A stretch of DNA of 64,000 bases from Liolophura sinensis (lineage: Eukaryota > Mollusca > Polyplacophora > Chitonida > Chitonidae). Of the stretch, positions 40,941 through 54,500 are shown one piece after another. The stretch covers positions 20,655,501 to 20,719,500 of the forward strand of contig NC_088303.1 in assembly GCF_032854445.1 (NCBI RefSeq), given 5' to 3'. Position 1 is the stretch's first letter. Every line of letters starts with the position of its first letter. A program made the translations under genes and the position numbers. The notes beneath the pieces were generated by a model. The model made no database searches. It saw nothing but the letters and a program-made list of their open reading frames with translations, and was not told the DNA's origin.

Positions 40941-43900
40941 CACACCTGAATTGATCTGTTTTTTACCATCTCACCCACGTTGTAACTGGTGGTGTTTTTT
41001 TCGCAGGGGCTGTGTTTTTATCATCTTTTCTCGTTACCTTACATTGGCCGAGAAAAACCCACTGAGTTATGTATCACCGGAAGTCTAAGTTCAGGGATAA
41101 GCTGTCCTCTACACCTGAGTAACGACAGTCGCAGATGCTGACCTAACTTAAGGAGTTCTACGAATCGTAATTAAACCACGGATGTATGAATGGTAATTTT
41201 GAGAAGAACTCTGCATGCTGTTCCTCTTTCATTTGTCAAGAATGATTACATCAGTATCTGGATTGAACACTGCAAAAAGTTCCCATTCAACTCTAAACAT
41301 TTCATGTAGGCACACAGTATTTATAGTGAAGGCAGCCTGCGGTAAATTAGGTTGACGTTTTATTTTAATGTACCACGTACCTTCAGTTTTTATATCCACT
41401 ACAACTTTCTTAAAGTTTGAGGAAAGAGTGTCACTTTTACCTATCCAAAAGATTAGTCATGTTTGAAATAAAGTGAACATTAACTTTGGACGATAATCAG
41501 CGAAATTTTTACCTGATTCTTCATCCAAAACGCTATTTGTTTATAAGGTACAGTTTGATTATATACACGACTATACAAGAGCTTGACGTCTTCACATATT
41601 CCTAAGTTTTACAGTGTACGGCCACCCTGTGCGCCGCTTGTTGCGTTGCTCTTCTCGTTAGGGGTGTTTAGATACTTTCCGTGAATTGCGTGATGGCGCT
41701 GTATTGGGAATAGATTTGTCTTTCTCACCGTAAATTGCACATGAGTGGATGTGTTTACCTATGACGAGGGTTGTGTGATTCTCAGGCAGTAAACTCGAAG
41801 GTCTGCAGAATTGTTTTCAACAACGTTTTTCTCCGGTTATTTTAAATGCTCTGATTATTCGAACTTCACATCACTCCGTCCAGGTGGCTCTGAGAGGTGT
41901 ATACATAAATACACGGTCCATGCTAAATATGCAATCGTTCCTTCACTGTCAACCAGACGGATCTAATACGTGTAAACGAACCCACGAATCTGTCAAGCCA
42001 GTTTTATCGGGGGGCGGACTAAATGCCCTATGACCCCCTCCACACAACCTCAACTATACATTGTAACCCGAAATCTTCCACAAAACAACGACGTACTTGG
42101 AAACCGAAATTTGCAGGCAGTTATTTTATCTCGTCCCTTAAAACTCACCAGGCTGTGCCGGATTTGGGCTACTATATAAACACACACTGTCAGCTGAATT
42201 GACTGGCTGGACTAATAAATTCAGCACGGTTATCATCTAGCACCGTCACAAGGGTACAATTTGTCAGTTAAACCTGTAACCATGGAAGCCGTTTCGCAAA
42301 TGTAAAACACCACCATTATGATGTTAAATTAATACGTCTCGTGGGGCTAGCCGTTAATAAGCGTGATGAAAGCTAATCCTGATTTATCTCATAACGCCAG
42401 TTTCAATGTACAGGTAACAAAAGCAGACCATGGTTAACAGTAAAGGGACTTGCATTTCACTTCTCTTTTAAACAGCTCTTCCAAAACTTTAGAACGACAT
42501 ATGAAGAGCTTCCAGTCAAAACAAAATTTAGAATCCTAATTATGTCTAAGATAAGTAAATCTATTTAACCTTAAGTAGAAAGCGCTCATAAAGGATATCA
42601 GCGATTTCGTACTACACCCTTACACAGGCTTACGCCGGTCTATTGGCTCATCAATGTACCAAACGATTACTGCCTAATTTAAACACCACACATTTTTATC
42701 TCACATTAATCTCTATATGTTCTGTTCGCTCGTCTATTACGAGAAGTCTAGCTGGGGAAACGCCAGACATGCGCAGAAGGGGAAGTGACCATCATGGGAG
42801 GATAAGGCCAACAAATTTCGTCCACAGTTTACGGTTCCACGCTCCAGGCCGATTCTAGCTCCTCAACAATTCCACGAGATAACCATATGTTCATCAGGTG
42901 TTCTCCTCAGTGGGGACGGTTTCGAAGCCACCGACAGTTTCCACAGGGAACGTTTCCACACCAGCATGAGATGAGATAAAATTAAGGAAACAATTTACAA
43001 GACGGTTTAAGTTGAGATGTTCAGATAAACTCTAGGTGTTGAGATAATAAACGTGCACTACCCCGCACATTAATCAACAAGGCATAGTGTACTGCCATGT
43101 TCAATTCAACCAAGCTTCCGTAATTTTAGCAGTGATACATAAACATGTAAGCAGTCATATATAAAGACATAACCAGTGACATGCGAAGTGTTTTGTTACT
43201 ACAGCCTGTGCTATACGCATTAACATCCAGTTGAGGTCCCCGTCCGCGTAAATCAAACTACATGTGTAGTTAGCTCTTCCCAGAACCAAACCACGGGGAA
43301 CTTACACTGATAATACTACAGACATTTGTATTTGTAAATTATGTCATACTACACATCACTAATGCAGTTTCACTTTACTCCAGTGTGAAAAGGCATATGC
43401 ACAAAATGACAAGAGGGCTAAAAAGGTACGAGACATCATCGCTTTCATATTTAGTGTATACATGCTTGTTATGGGTGCATATGGTTTATCACTGACTAGA
43501 AATTCTCCCAATAACGTCATTGCTACGTAAGCTCTTTGAGATGATACAAGTGTTAAGTTTCTCTGAGCGTTTAAAATCACGGACTATAGATGATCATTTT
43601 GACCCGCGCTGAGGTCAGCATGCGTTAGTCATGTGCTAATGGGCGACTCATCTGAAAAACGCTTCGCAGTGTTAAGAGAACCCAGTTCAAAGGCGACAGT
43701 GAGATTATTTACAATCGGACTCACCAAAACAAAAGAAACAAAAAAATTAGTACCACTGCTGATAAGGACAACTTGTCAAAAGTCAGACACTTACAGGAGA
43801 AAATATAATAAACCTATCAGTCACGAGACAGTAAGAAGAATGTAAATTGCAGGTTTCAGTAATGTGCAGCAATAGACATAGAGCTAGGACAAAAAACACA

Positions 43901-46900
43901 TCTCAGTTTACATCGTCAGATGTTTGGCAGGTTAAAGATGGTCGTCTCCGATTAAGACGGTTCATGCCGGCCGTGTAGCTATGAGGTTTCGCGTGATCTG
44001 TAGCTTGGTAACATAAAACCCTGACAAGTCAACACAGCCCCAGAGCAAGAACAGACGGATAATCCCCAACGTACACGCAGGCGCACGGATGTGTTTGCTA
44101 AAACCATTGAAACAGACGACACAACGCTTTATTAGGCTGGTCATTAGAGGTTACATACATCTGATGTCAGGCGCTGCCCAGTAATATCCTACGCTGACAT
44201 GGTCTCCATGCAATGACTATACGTAAATTTTGTTATTTTTTATAGGCGGACTTGGTGATATTCATAAATTAATAATAAATGTTTTTATTACCAATGCAAT
44301 AAAAGTCATTAATTTCTTTTTTAAATAATTAAAAAAGTAAGGGTTCAATTTTTTCTCAACAACTAAAACCGTTGAAAACATGCTATTTCCTGCAGCGGCC
44401 CGTATTTTACTCTGATACATACCGGTATTGAAGAAACTCTATAAAGCGCAAAACACATTTCGCTCACTCTGTCTCACTCTAATTTCATCGTATATATGAA
44501 TGCGCACGGTAAAACTTTAGTTTACTTAATCATTTTACTAAAACTTTTACGACAAAGGCTGTATCCATAGGTTTCGATGACTTTACTATGTAAAGCTTCT
44601 AAACCGATATTCACACACAAATACCATCAAGCCAATTACTAGGACAGTATTTAGAGGACAAACATTCAATCCTAAATGTTTTACCTATTGCAGTAATCTC
44701 GTCGTGCTCAGGTACAACAAGCTTTTCTAGTTTCTTTAACAGTCATGCCACATAAATCCAGCAGAGCGCAAAAATATCATTCAAGAACAATTGTTAATGC
44801 AAAGCTGAGAATGAAAACTTGTAATTCACACAAAGAAATCATGACCCAAAACAAAGAGCTTTCGAATTATAAAATGAAACTGCATTTGAAACTGTTTAAA
44901 TTATCAAGTTATATATTTAGATAAAGTTTTTACATGTCTCTTTCTAAGATGCTTAGATCTTACTATGCTAATATGACAGACTGTATGCGTGGACCAAGTC
45001 TGTCTATAGTGAGGGTGAATCATGGAATACATGTTTACAGCCATTGTATGTCATAGAAACAAACCTATTTCAAAAGAAAAGCATTCGTGGCTATTCAATT
45101 CAACACCCTGTAGTTCTTAACACAGCAAATCGTTGCTCAACAAGATTCACCCAGCAAAATTTACCATTAAGGTAGGCTACATGACGTACACCAAGAAAGA
45201 GGCACTGTATAGTATATTTTTTTATTTTATCACAAATACACAATTTCACAACAAAGCTTCACACAAACAACCCTACTCTTACACCAAGCGGGTGAAACCT
45301 GCGTGGATTCTACCGCCTTATTACAACAGAAAAACTCTCCGTCTAGAATTTACAAACACAGGATATATAAATATGCTCTCAACCACTTATTGTGCCTCAT
45401 ATATAGGATAATCACAATCGAGTCACGCGTGCATTTGACACCGTTTAGCAAGGCAGCGATTTGGAGGCGTGTTTACCGAAAGTCGCTTACTTAAACATTC
45501 TCCACAGCTTCTTAAGAAAACAGAAAGATATTTCGGAATCTCACCCAAGTCGTCTCTGAAAATATATGAACCTGTATGTCGGCAAACAAAATCTATTCAT
45601 CTGGTGCGTATGGTTGAGCTTGGGATTTAGGGCAAACTTTAGGCAGGCGCCAGCTGTGAGCTTACTTATAGACTTCATACCTGGATCATATCGACAGTGA
45701 AATATCTCCTACCGCCTGCAGATGGCCTTCCTATAGCAAGCAGCTTCGCAGAAACCGCGGCTTCTTCCAATACAAAAACAGTGCATTCAAAAAATAGCTC
45801 CACACAGTTTGCTTTGGGGAGATTGGCAACGAAAAAGTTCCTCTTTAGGAGGATGAAACTGGCCGCTGTGCGTTTGAAGGATTTCAAAGGAGTTCTTCAA
45901 TGTACTTCAGATCCCGCGTCTCCTTTTTTCACATTAAGAATCCCTTGCACAACAATCGCTGCTGGAAATGGCATTAATATTAAAAGATCCTTATACAATA
46001 TGCTTATGACAAAAGTGCTATCGTCAAACGTTTTGCGATTACGTTTATGTTTAACCATGTTTTGATATTCAATACGGTGTGTATAGCCTCAGGCGTATAT
46101 GCTGAGTGGACCTACTGTGAATCAGCTTGTACAGGAGGCAAACGGAAGACGCTGTAATATTTGGATATCTAATAAAAATAGATCTAATGCTTTTATTCTT
46201 AAATCGTCATAACAACGGATTACCACATCATTCCATTATGAAAATAGTGTGACTAAGTCAATACAAAGTATACCATAGGTACATGCATGACGAAGAATAA
46301 AAGAGGAGGTTACATACTATTAGTACAACAACAATGACAAAGATGCATAAACCACCACCAAACTCTAGTTCGCCCTGTATCAATTGCCTTATACCAAACG
46401 CATGAGCAAAATTTCAGTAAAAAGACCTTAAACACAGTGTACCCAAAGAGAGTGCCAAACACAGACAGACAGACAAACAAACTGACAGACGAGGTGAAAA
46501 GTTTCTGTCCCCACGGTTTCAATGGATAAGGGACTAATGACATAGTTCACTTGATGTTTCATGTAACAAGTACTGCTTATGCATTAGTACATAAAAAAGC
46601 TACGAGATCGGTTTAACGCTTCTTTCACAATGGTAGGCGGACACCATACAAGAGAAAACATCGAAATCGACAGGGTTTTTCTGATTAATGGTCGCTATTT
46701 AAACAGAACACATCCTCAGGGAAAACGGCGTCGATTTACAGGCATATATTTGCGTATCCAGTATAACGGTTTATTTTCATTTGGTTGAGGCATGTGCAGG
46801 ACGAGACAGGTTGTATCGGGTTATGAAGGTTGTTATGGACTATGCGGGATTCTCAGGCCTTGAGGCGAGAGTAACAATACACCATATTAACGCTGCTGAT

Positions 46901-48460
46901 AAGCACATGGGTACAAAGACGAGCTCTGCTATACTCTGGGTTGGCATGCATCTGCGGCCAAGAGCTTCAATGCTAATTTCTTTTTTTCTTGGTTGCTTTC
47001 TTTTTCTACCGTGCACGCCGGATATCGTATATTTAACCCGTCGTAGTATTATATCACATTGAAGCTAATTTGGCGGAGGATTTAATGTGAAGTGCACGTC
47101 CAAGAAGATTCCCCGGGCGCACCTGTCTCTGATATGTCTGTGAAAGTTACTATCCCGTCTAAGCACTTCTGGATCTCATATGTACAGAGAAGAACTAACT
47201 AGGAGACACCTGGTGAATACCATATGGCTAGGAATGTAAGTGTAATTCACGCCAGGTCTGCGAAACACCGTGCATAACGACCACCATTGATGCCGGTTAT
47301 AACCCTGGTCTAATTCCGTCTAAGCAACGTCACTCTTTAAAATTAAAGCACCTAAGGAGTTGCCCTTATAACACAGAATTCACGGAAGAAAAACGTCATT
47401 CATAAATTTGGAGACGTCTTGAGTCGTCCTAACGCTAGATATTGTCCAATAAAAAATAAGAACTCAACACACGTTTTTTTAACATGACTGCATTATATAA
47501 CAAAGCTCTGCCAAAAGAACCACAATCACGGAAGCAGACTAGAGGTATACGTTGATACTGAGATGCTGAGTTGAGACTTTAAAGATGTAAAGCGTTGCTT
47601 ACGTCGGACAGTTTTATCAAGTTGTTCTACAACATGAGCTTACAGAAAACTTTCAGAGAAAACCTTTGTTAGAGATCCTGAAGGATTATCTGACTTTCTA
47701 TCAACAGCTTCACAAGTTTTGAAGAAGTCAAACGTTGGACACACATAGGATCAGTTTCAGCAAATACGCTCTGTTTTCAAATGGACTGACGTCTGTTTGG
47801 CAGAAAAAGACCTTGGAGCAAGCAAGACAGAAGAACGGGAAACTATTGCCGCCTGTGTGCAAATCTCATTGTGGTCATGTAAATATAGGTACAGAACCTG
47901 TCTTTGTAATTCCCCTAAGACACTCTTAGAGAATTTGTTCGTTTTGATTACGATGACAGGTAACACAAAAGACCACACGCCGGTTGGCATAAGCTGGAAC
48001 TGTTGTAGAAAGCCTAACAGAGGCCGTTTGCCTGAGTTAAGTCTCACCGGATTCCAGCAAGGCTCCCCTGATTGCGTTCTTGTATGGTTGCGCTGACACG
48101 AGGAGTCCCACTGTGCTGCTCAATATTTAATCGGTTCATCACACACGCTCTTGTGTCTGTTTTATTTGCCGTGAGATCTATAGTTATACGGGGTTTTGCC
48201 GGTGGTCACTGACAGTAAGCAGTGACAGATGGCTCTGATCCCGCCGGGGAAATGATCTCCACTGATCGGGAAGCCCAACCAGCAAGTCTACATTACATAC
48301 CATTCACTTCATCCGGAGAGGGTGAAGATCCAAATTTTAAGCCTGAAGAGTTATTCTCCAGATCTTTCTAAATCCGTAGTCATGCACTTATTAATCAAAT
48401 TCCATTCCCTGATCTTTCTCCATGGCGATGGGTTGGCATACCTGAGGTTCGGGTGATGTG
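40941..48460. other. Long non-coding stretch
   Basis: No supported protein-coding gene, RNA gene or intact mobile element. The only item of note is a minus-strand signal-peptide-like frame at 43372-43437, discussed as a possible first exon of the TNFR gene. The remaining open frames are short, often lack ATG, and show no family resemblance. Confidence 0.35.
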
Positions 48461-48516
48461 GATGGGGTGAGGGGTGGGGGGATGGGGTGAGGGGTGGGGG
48501 GGATGGGGGGTGGTTG
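48461..48516 (+). repeat. G-rich tandem tract with G-quadruplex potential
   Basis: Two copies of a 23-25 base unit made of GGATGGGGTGAGGGGTGGGG followed by more G. At least eight runs of four or more G occur on the plus strand within about 55 bases, in otherwise AT-rich DNA. Strong potential for multiple G-quadruplexes. Confidence 0.8.
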
Positions 48517-51500
48517 GTGTTTTAGAGGGGCAGTGGTTGAGGATACAGGCAAACTAACATGCATCCATGCAAAAAAGGAGCATGCAGTACTGGTCGTAAT
48601 TAGCGATGCCGAGGAAAACGTTCTTTGTTGTAGTGTGTACCCCAAAACTTTCTGCATGGCATCAGACAATTGGGTAGCTCTTTCTTTGTCTAATTAACAA
48701 AATTGATTCTCGTATTTACAGAGGTATCGTTTACACGCCTATGACGCCAGATGATTTCGTACTGCGTCTATATGGTATATATCTTCACTAGGTTACAGCA
48801 CAATGTAATTTAATTTGTGGGCTGACAAATTTGGTAGCACAAATTCTGAAACCTGCGTCGGAGCACCTTCATTAACTCTCCTTTATAGATGTGCCAATCA
48901 CCGTTCGTCTCAATTTCCTTACATCTTTGCTACATCTTTCCTTTTTATGTTCTTCTTTATAGTCTTTTTCCTCCAGGGTCAGATTACAGAGGTCTAGTTT
49001 GTATATTCTAAAACATCTCACTACACTTTCAGTGAATGAGCTTTCTTCTTCTCAGGCAAACTATATTATCCTACAACATGTATTAATTCTCCTTGCCAAT
49101 AAATTCAGCCGCAATTCATCCGAAAGATACAAAAAGCAAAAACATTCATATTTTAACTCCTGACTTCAGAATTAGACACACGCAGTCTACATGATCTATT
49201 GGAAGACGTTACTTGCGTAGCATGACATTATTGATTTTCAGATACTACAAATTACAGAAGCAAGAACATCGCCTTGACGCCACATATTCAAGATTAATGC
49301 TAGCGGAAGACTCCAACAGAAAGGCATAGAAGAGAGATCTCAGGAGGGTATTCTCACTCAATAGCCATGTGGACAAGCGCGAAACGACGGGATTCCTTAA
49401 TAAATAGAGGTGATCTATATCCGGTAAACATAATTAATTGATCTTGACCGTTGAGACTGACCAAGTACCGGATGTTTAGAGAGGTGCCTCATTCAATCCG
49501 ATCACAGAACGTCGTGCAGCTCGATGAAGCACTTGTCTACGTGGCCAGCAGTTGAAAAACAATAATTCAATGTTTTTACATGCCATGACCGTTAAAAATG
49601 GAAGGAGACGTTAGGGACGGTGTAATGGATGGGGAGGGGGATTCGCGTCAACATAGCACCAGGCCATATTTCTCCCAAGAGAAACATCTAATATATTGGT
49701 GTGTTAAAAACCCGCAGATCTGGTCTCTACATCCATCTTATGTAATAATTTACAACTTTCAATTGTTTTTCATTCTACATGTTTGACTCTGATATCTCGG
49801 AAGGGATTCTTATACCGACTGAAACCCAAATATTGCGTATTTTGTTTATGGAATACTACTACTCACATTTACGAAACGATTTGAGGAAAGGGCATCATCG
49901 CCATCTGCAATGTTTTTGACCACACGCCATCATATGATCTACTAGCAGCATGTATAGCACATGGCCAGATGAACTTGTTTGGTGGAGACTGGGTGTATAC
50001 AATCTAGTCAGTTCTTAGATAACAACATCCCTTCTGACGTGTTAAATGCAAGTAAGTCACAGGGCATGGTTGGCATTGCCGAAACAAGCAAGTAATTTCT
50101 CATGTTACAAGACCTATAGTGACATTTTAACTGGATGTACAATACAGGTCTTCAAGGACTTGCTTGGTACGCACTTTGCGCAAAAACCAAGTCATTTCTC
50201 ATATTACAATATCCCTGCAGCGGATAGCAGAGAATACCACATAAATTATTCAGTCGAAACAGATCAGCATATTAAATCTCCCAACGCCGTGCGCATAACA
50301 AAAGGATCGAACACGTGAAGGTTTTGTTGGGAGCCGTTCTCGCCTTCATCGCCCTAGAAAGCACCATGATTCCATTTTGTGATAATCAGAAGAGACAGTA
50401 GTTTCCCAAAGTCTAAGGTCCACAAAAATATGTACAACCCAATTCCTGCCATATCGCATACAGCCTACAATTGTATAAACGTGGGGTCATTGGTCCATGG
50501 ACAGAGCTATCCTGTCTCGCCGATAGACTTTGACCAGTTTTTCGAATCACATCATATTGAGAATAACGGCAGATTACACTCAAATCAAATCATATAAAGC
50601 TCTGCGTGGGGATACCGGTGGTTTTGAGGAATTAGTTGGGATATATATGCTGACATATGCCATAACAGTCGTATTTTCCGTCCAACCGATCCATAGGTAA
50701 AGCGCTAAATAACCGAGCATGGTATTCCCCCGCCCCACACCAAGCAGAACGTTTCTGACGTGCTCCCATTAGGAGAGTTTATACAGGCAGACAACATGGT
50801 CGAGTGATTGACGAGAAATAACATCAAACAGACATCACAGACGTGACGAATCTGCCACATTGAAAAACAGCATTTGATATAGTTGTCTGTAAAGGAGACA
50901 GCGTTCGCCAGCCCTGACGGTGTTCTATCGCACGATTCTAGTACAAATCAAGATACTCAAAAACTGTTTTTCTGACAAATTGAAATATACGTGGGTTGTG
51001 GCCATTATGGCAATCTGTTGATAATTTGACCTTTTCATGGTACAAGAAGATTGCATTGCTGTTCAAAGTAGGATTGTTGATATCTGATACATAAAAAGGC
51101 TTAAGACCGCCCGTGAAGGTCTATTCTTACTGGGTTCCAAGAGAACTTTGTACAAAATTGTAACGATTACTTACTCTCTCGTTAAAAATACAAAAGCACT
51201 ACAGCCCATTTGAATTCATAACACGAAGGCTAATTTACAAACGCATTTATGAACTGGGTACACACTGTTATAAGATAGCATGTCACAAAGGGCTTAGTGT
51301 ATTTTTCCCAAAAGCCCTTATCTGAGCACACAAACTTCTTACACACAATCGCCACGGTATGGCTGAAAATTGTGACGTTAAGTCATAATCATTCAATCCT
51401 AATCACAAACCAAGTAAAAAAGTAAAAGTGAGTTGAGGAATATCTAGAGCTTTAACGTCTTTAGAAATGATCCTTGAATATTGCCTATCTCAAAGCTGGT

Positions 51501-54500
51501 AAATATTGGCTTTACGTCTAAGACCTGACCTCACTGGCCCTGTATTGCTAACTCTAATCCTTTGTCCGACAACCAATCAGAAATCAACAACCACTGCTAG
51601 TTTCAAGTTAAAAAGGTCGCTTGAACGCCTGTCATAAAATTAACAAATATTCAGCGGAAGTAAAGCTGAATACATGCGCAGTAGATACATTGTGTCAATT
51701 ACAGCTGAGGTCACATTATCCTCAATTCCATTAACATTAAAAAAAAAACGTTTGCAGATACCGAACCAAGCTTTGTACTTAGCGAGGAAACAAATCGGAT
51801 TCAGCCTGGTTAAAAGCAGCATGGGTTCGGCACCACAGCAGACTAAATCAAATAAACTTCAAACTGGATGTGATTTGACCGCAGCTTAAAATTCTGTATC
51901 AAAATACGCGCTGCAATACGATATGACTTAAGTATCGTCAAACTGAAGTAATCGTGGGTAGCACATCGTGGGTAGAGCATCAACACAGGTCAGGATAATA
52001 AAGCTTCAAGTGTTCTCAAATGACCTACTTAAGGCTTCAATTCAAACCCATTTCTCCATTTAAAAGCCATACCCCCCTGCATATCTTCGGGTACAGTACC
52101 ATTCCTTACTGCCGTTTCAAACAATTTCAGACCGGTGTAATACGTTGCGTTATGTATGACACGTTCGTCAGAGTGCATGGTTTTATTACCATCAGACGCA
52201 TGTCAGGATTCCAAGCGCAAAGGCTACGCTGCACATCCTTGTCATTAGTGTAATTGTCGGAGCGGGGCTAGCGTCGGTTAGACGGTCATAATTCGATACA
52301 GTACGGCTGATTCTCGAGTATTACGAACCCACGGCGTCTCGTTACAGTGCTGTATTCTGCAATTGCTGAGGAGTAAGCCTGTCCGCTTAGATTAACTTCA
52401 TCGCCTACAGTGGACATCTTCTGACGCTCCGACTGGTCAAAGCCTATCTAGCCAACACCCCTGGGAGACTCCAAATGGTTATATCGACCATACTGACTCC
52501 GGTCATCAACAGCTGATTAATGAAATGGTCGTTTGGTTTCCGTCCTCGGTCAATGGCTCTTCAGGGTACCATCTCATGGCTGCTAGGCCAACACGATCGC
52601 CGAGGGGACTATCCGGTCTTGTAGGGCTCTACTTTAACGTTGCATGCTACATCACATTCCAAAACTCATTACAATATGCAGCATACCGGCCCCATATCAT
52701 AGCATGATTCAACATAAGAAATATCCGGAAATACCTGTTCTTCCAAAACTATAATCAAAACTTGCGTCAACTCTCAACAGAACATAAGAAATAATTACAG
52801 CCCTCCTCTCCTGATCCCCAAAACGGTAAGTGCCAAAATTATTTCCATCGAGCCGTATCATCAAGGGTTTGTTTCAAGAGGAACTATGTATCCACCTATC
52901 GTACATCTTATAAACAAACCGTGTGCACAGTGTTCCTATTTGATCCACCTTATTCACGTCGTATCCGTTTGTTTTCACACTGTATACAGTATCGTAGTAG
53001 TCCATTTGTCAATATTACAATAATTAACTAAAGCCATATGGCTCCGTGTGCATTGTAGGCTGAATACAGCAACTGCTTAATGAAGACACACGACTCTCTC
53101 ACTAGCAGGCCACAACATTTGCTTAGTTAATGCGCATATTTTACATTTCCCTGTCAAGGCTGAGTCTCGGCTAATTTTCAGGTGCTCTTCTCCATAGTTC
53201 CTCAAAAACGGCTTTTTTTTTCACTTGTTTGTGTGTTCAAAGCATATGCAGGTGTTGGAGAACCTAAGATGTGGGGAATAATACATTTATAAGCACAAAT
53301 GTGCCAATTGTGTACTTCTGAGAAGCCGTCCAAAGCAAAGGTGATAAATTAATCTCAGCCCCGCAGCATTGGTGGGAGCACTTCCGTATGTAGCAGTTAC
53401 AGTGTCTATCCTATAGTGCCATTCCAAATAACGATTTTAAAGAGGGCCTGATACTTGGGACTTAAGAGAAAGCGTAGGGAATGCTCGACACAATGGCCGA
53501 TAGCATGTGACTGGATGGCGTGCAGTTCATGACATCTGCGGTAAATTGCTTCTCTAGGGTACTACATCCTACTCCAAAAGAGAGCCCACAAATGCTATAT
53601 GACGGGTAATAAGTGATACAGTTCGGAATAAACCCGAAGAAAAACTGTAAACACACTACCACGAGATTCTATACATGTTCTCTGTTAACGACCACAAACG
53701 TCTTGTGCAGACCGCTACACAAATGCTACAAGCTTAAAAGAATTCATCTTGCTAAACTCGTTATCGGTCCTTGCTCATAACATCGTACATGACAAGGAGG
53801 TGAGGTAATTGGATTTTCTCCCGGCCTTTTACATTGATGGCAAGGAAAAAAGTTACAGCTGCTCGCTTCTATTTAGCTTCACGCCTAAGGTAACATTTAT
53901 TAGGTCCGTTTTGTGACATGAACAGCTAACGAAGTAAAGTGGCCAGAACTGCGATGAGCAACTTAGGATGCAGGTCAGGTTTTCATCTCAGATGAATGGA
54001 GGATTTCGGGGATATCGGGCGAGGTCGTTGAATACAATTCAAGCAGAATACCGGATTGACAACCCGCCCAACTAATTCGGCTCCAAAAGGATTGGGACTA
54101 TCGCGCTCAATCAAGACCCGGATTTGCAGGACGATGGAATAAGATAGCAATATCGACCTACAACAAAGCAGCCAGCATAACAGGGGTGGCCCATGTATAG
54201 AAACGGCCACGTGCTCTTAACTAGCCACTCCACTGATATATCATCAAAGCACAAAACTGACTGCAGCCAAAAACATGGTTCACTGACGCCCGTCTATATC
54301 ACAGACAGACAAACTGGTAGTGTTTTATACGCGTTTAGGATAAATATACACAAACGGCTCATTTTCACCAATCAGCGTGTAGACGGTCGGACTATCATCA
54401 TGCATTGGGAGGAGTGGTCCTGGCATACAGGTGAAGCATTAAGTTTGGGTACTAAAAAAAACGGAATAAAAGACAAGTCAGCTAATTCTATATTCCAGAC

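Noticed and set aside
45697-46065. 122-codon plus-strand frame
   Set aside because: It begins at GTG, no homology is recognised, and there are no supporting splice sites.
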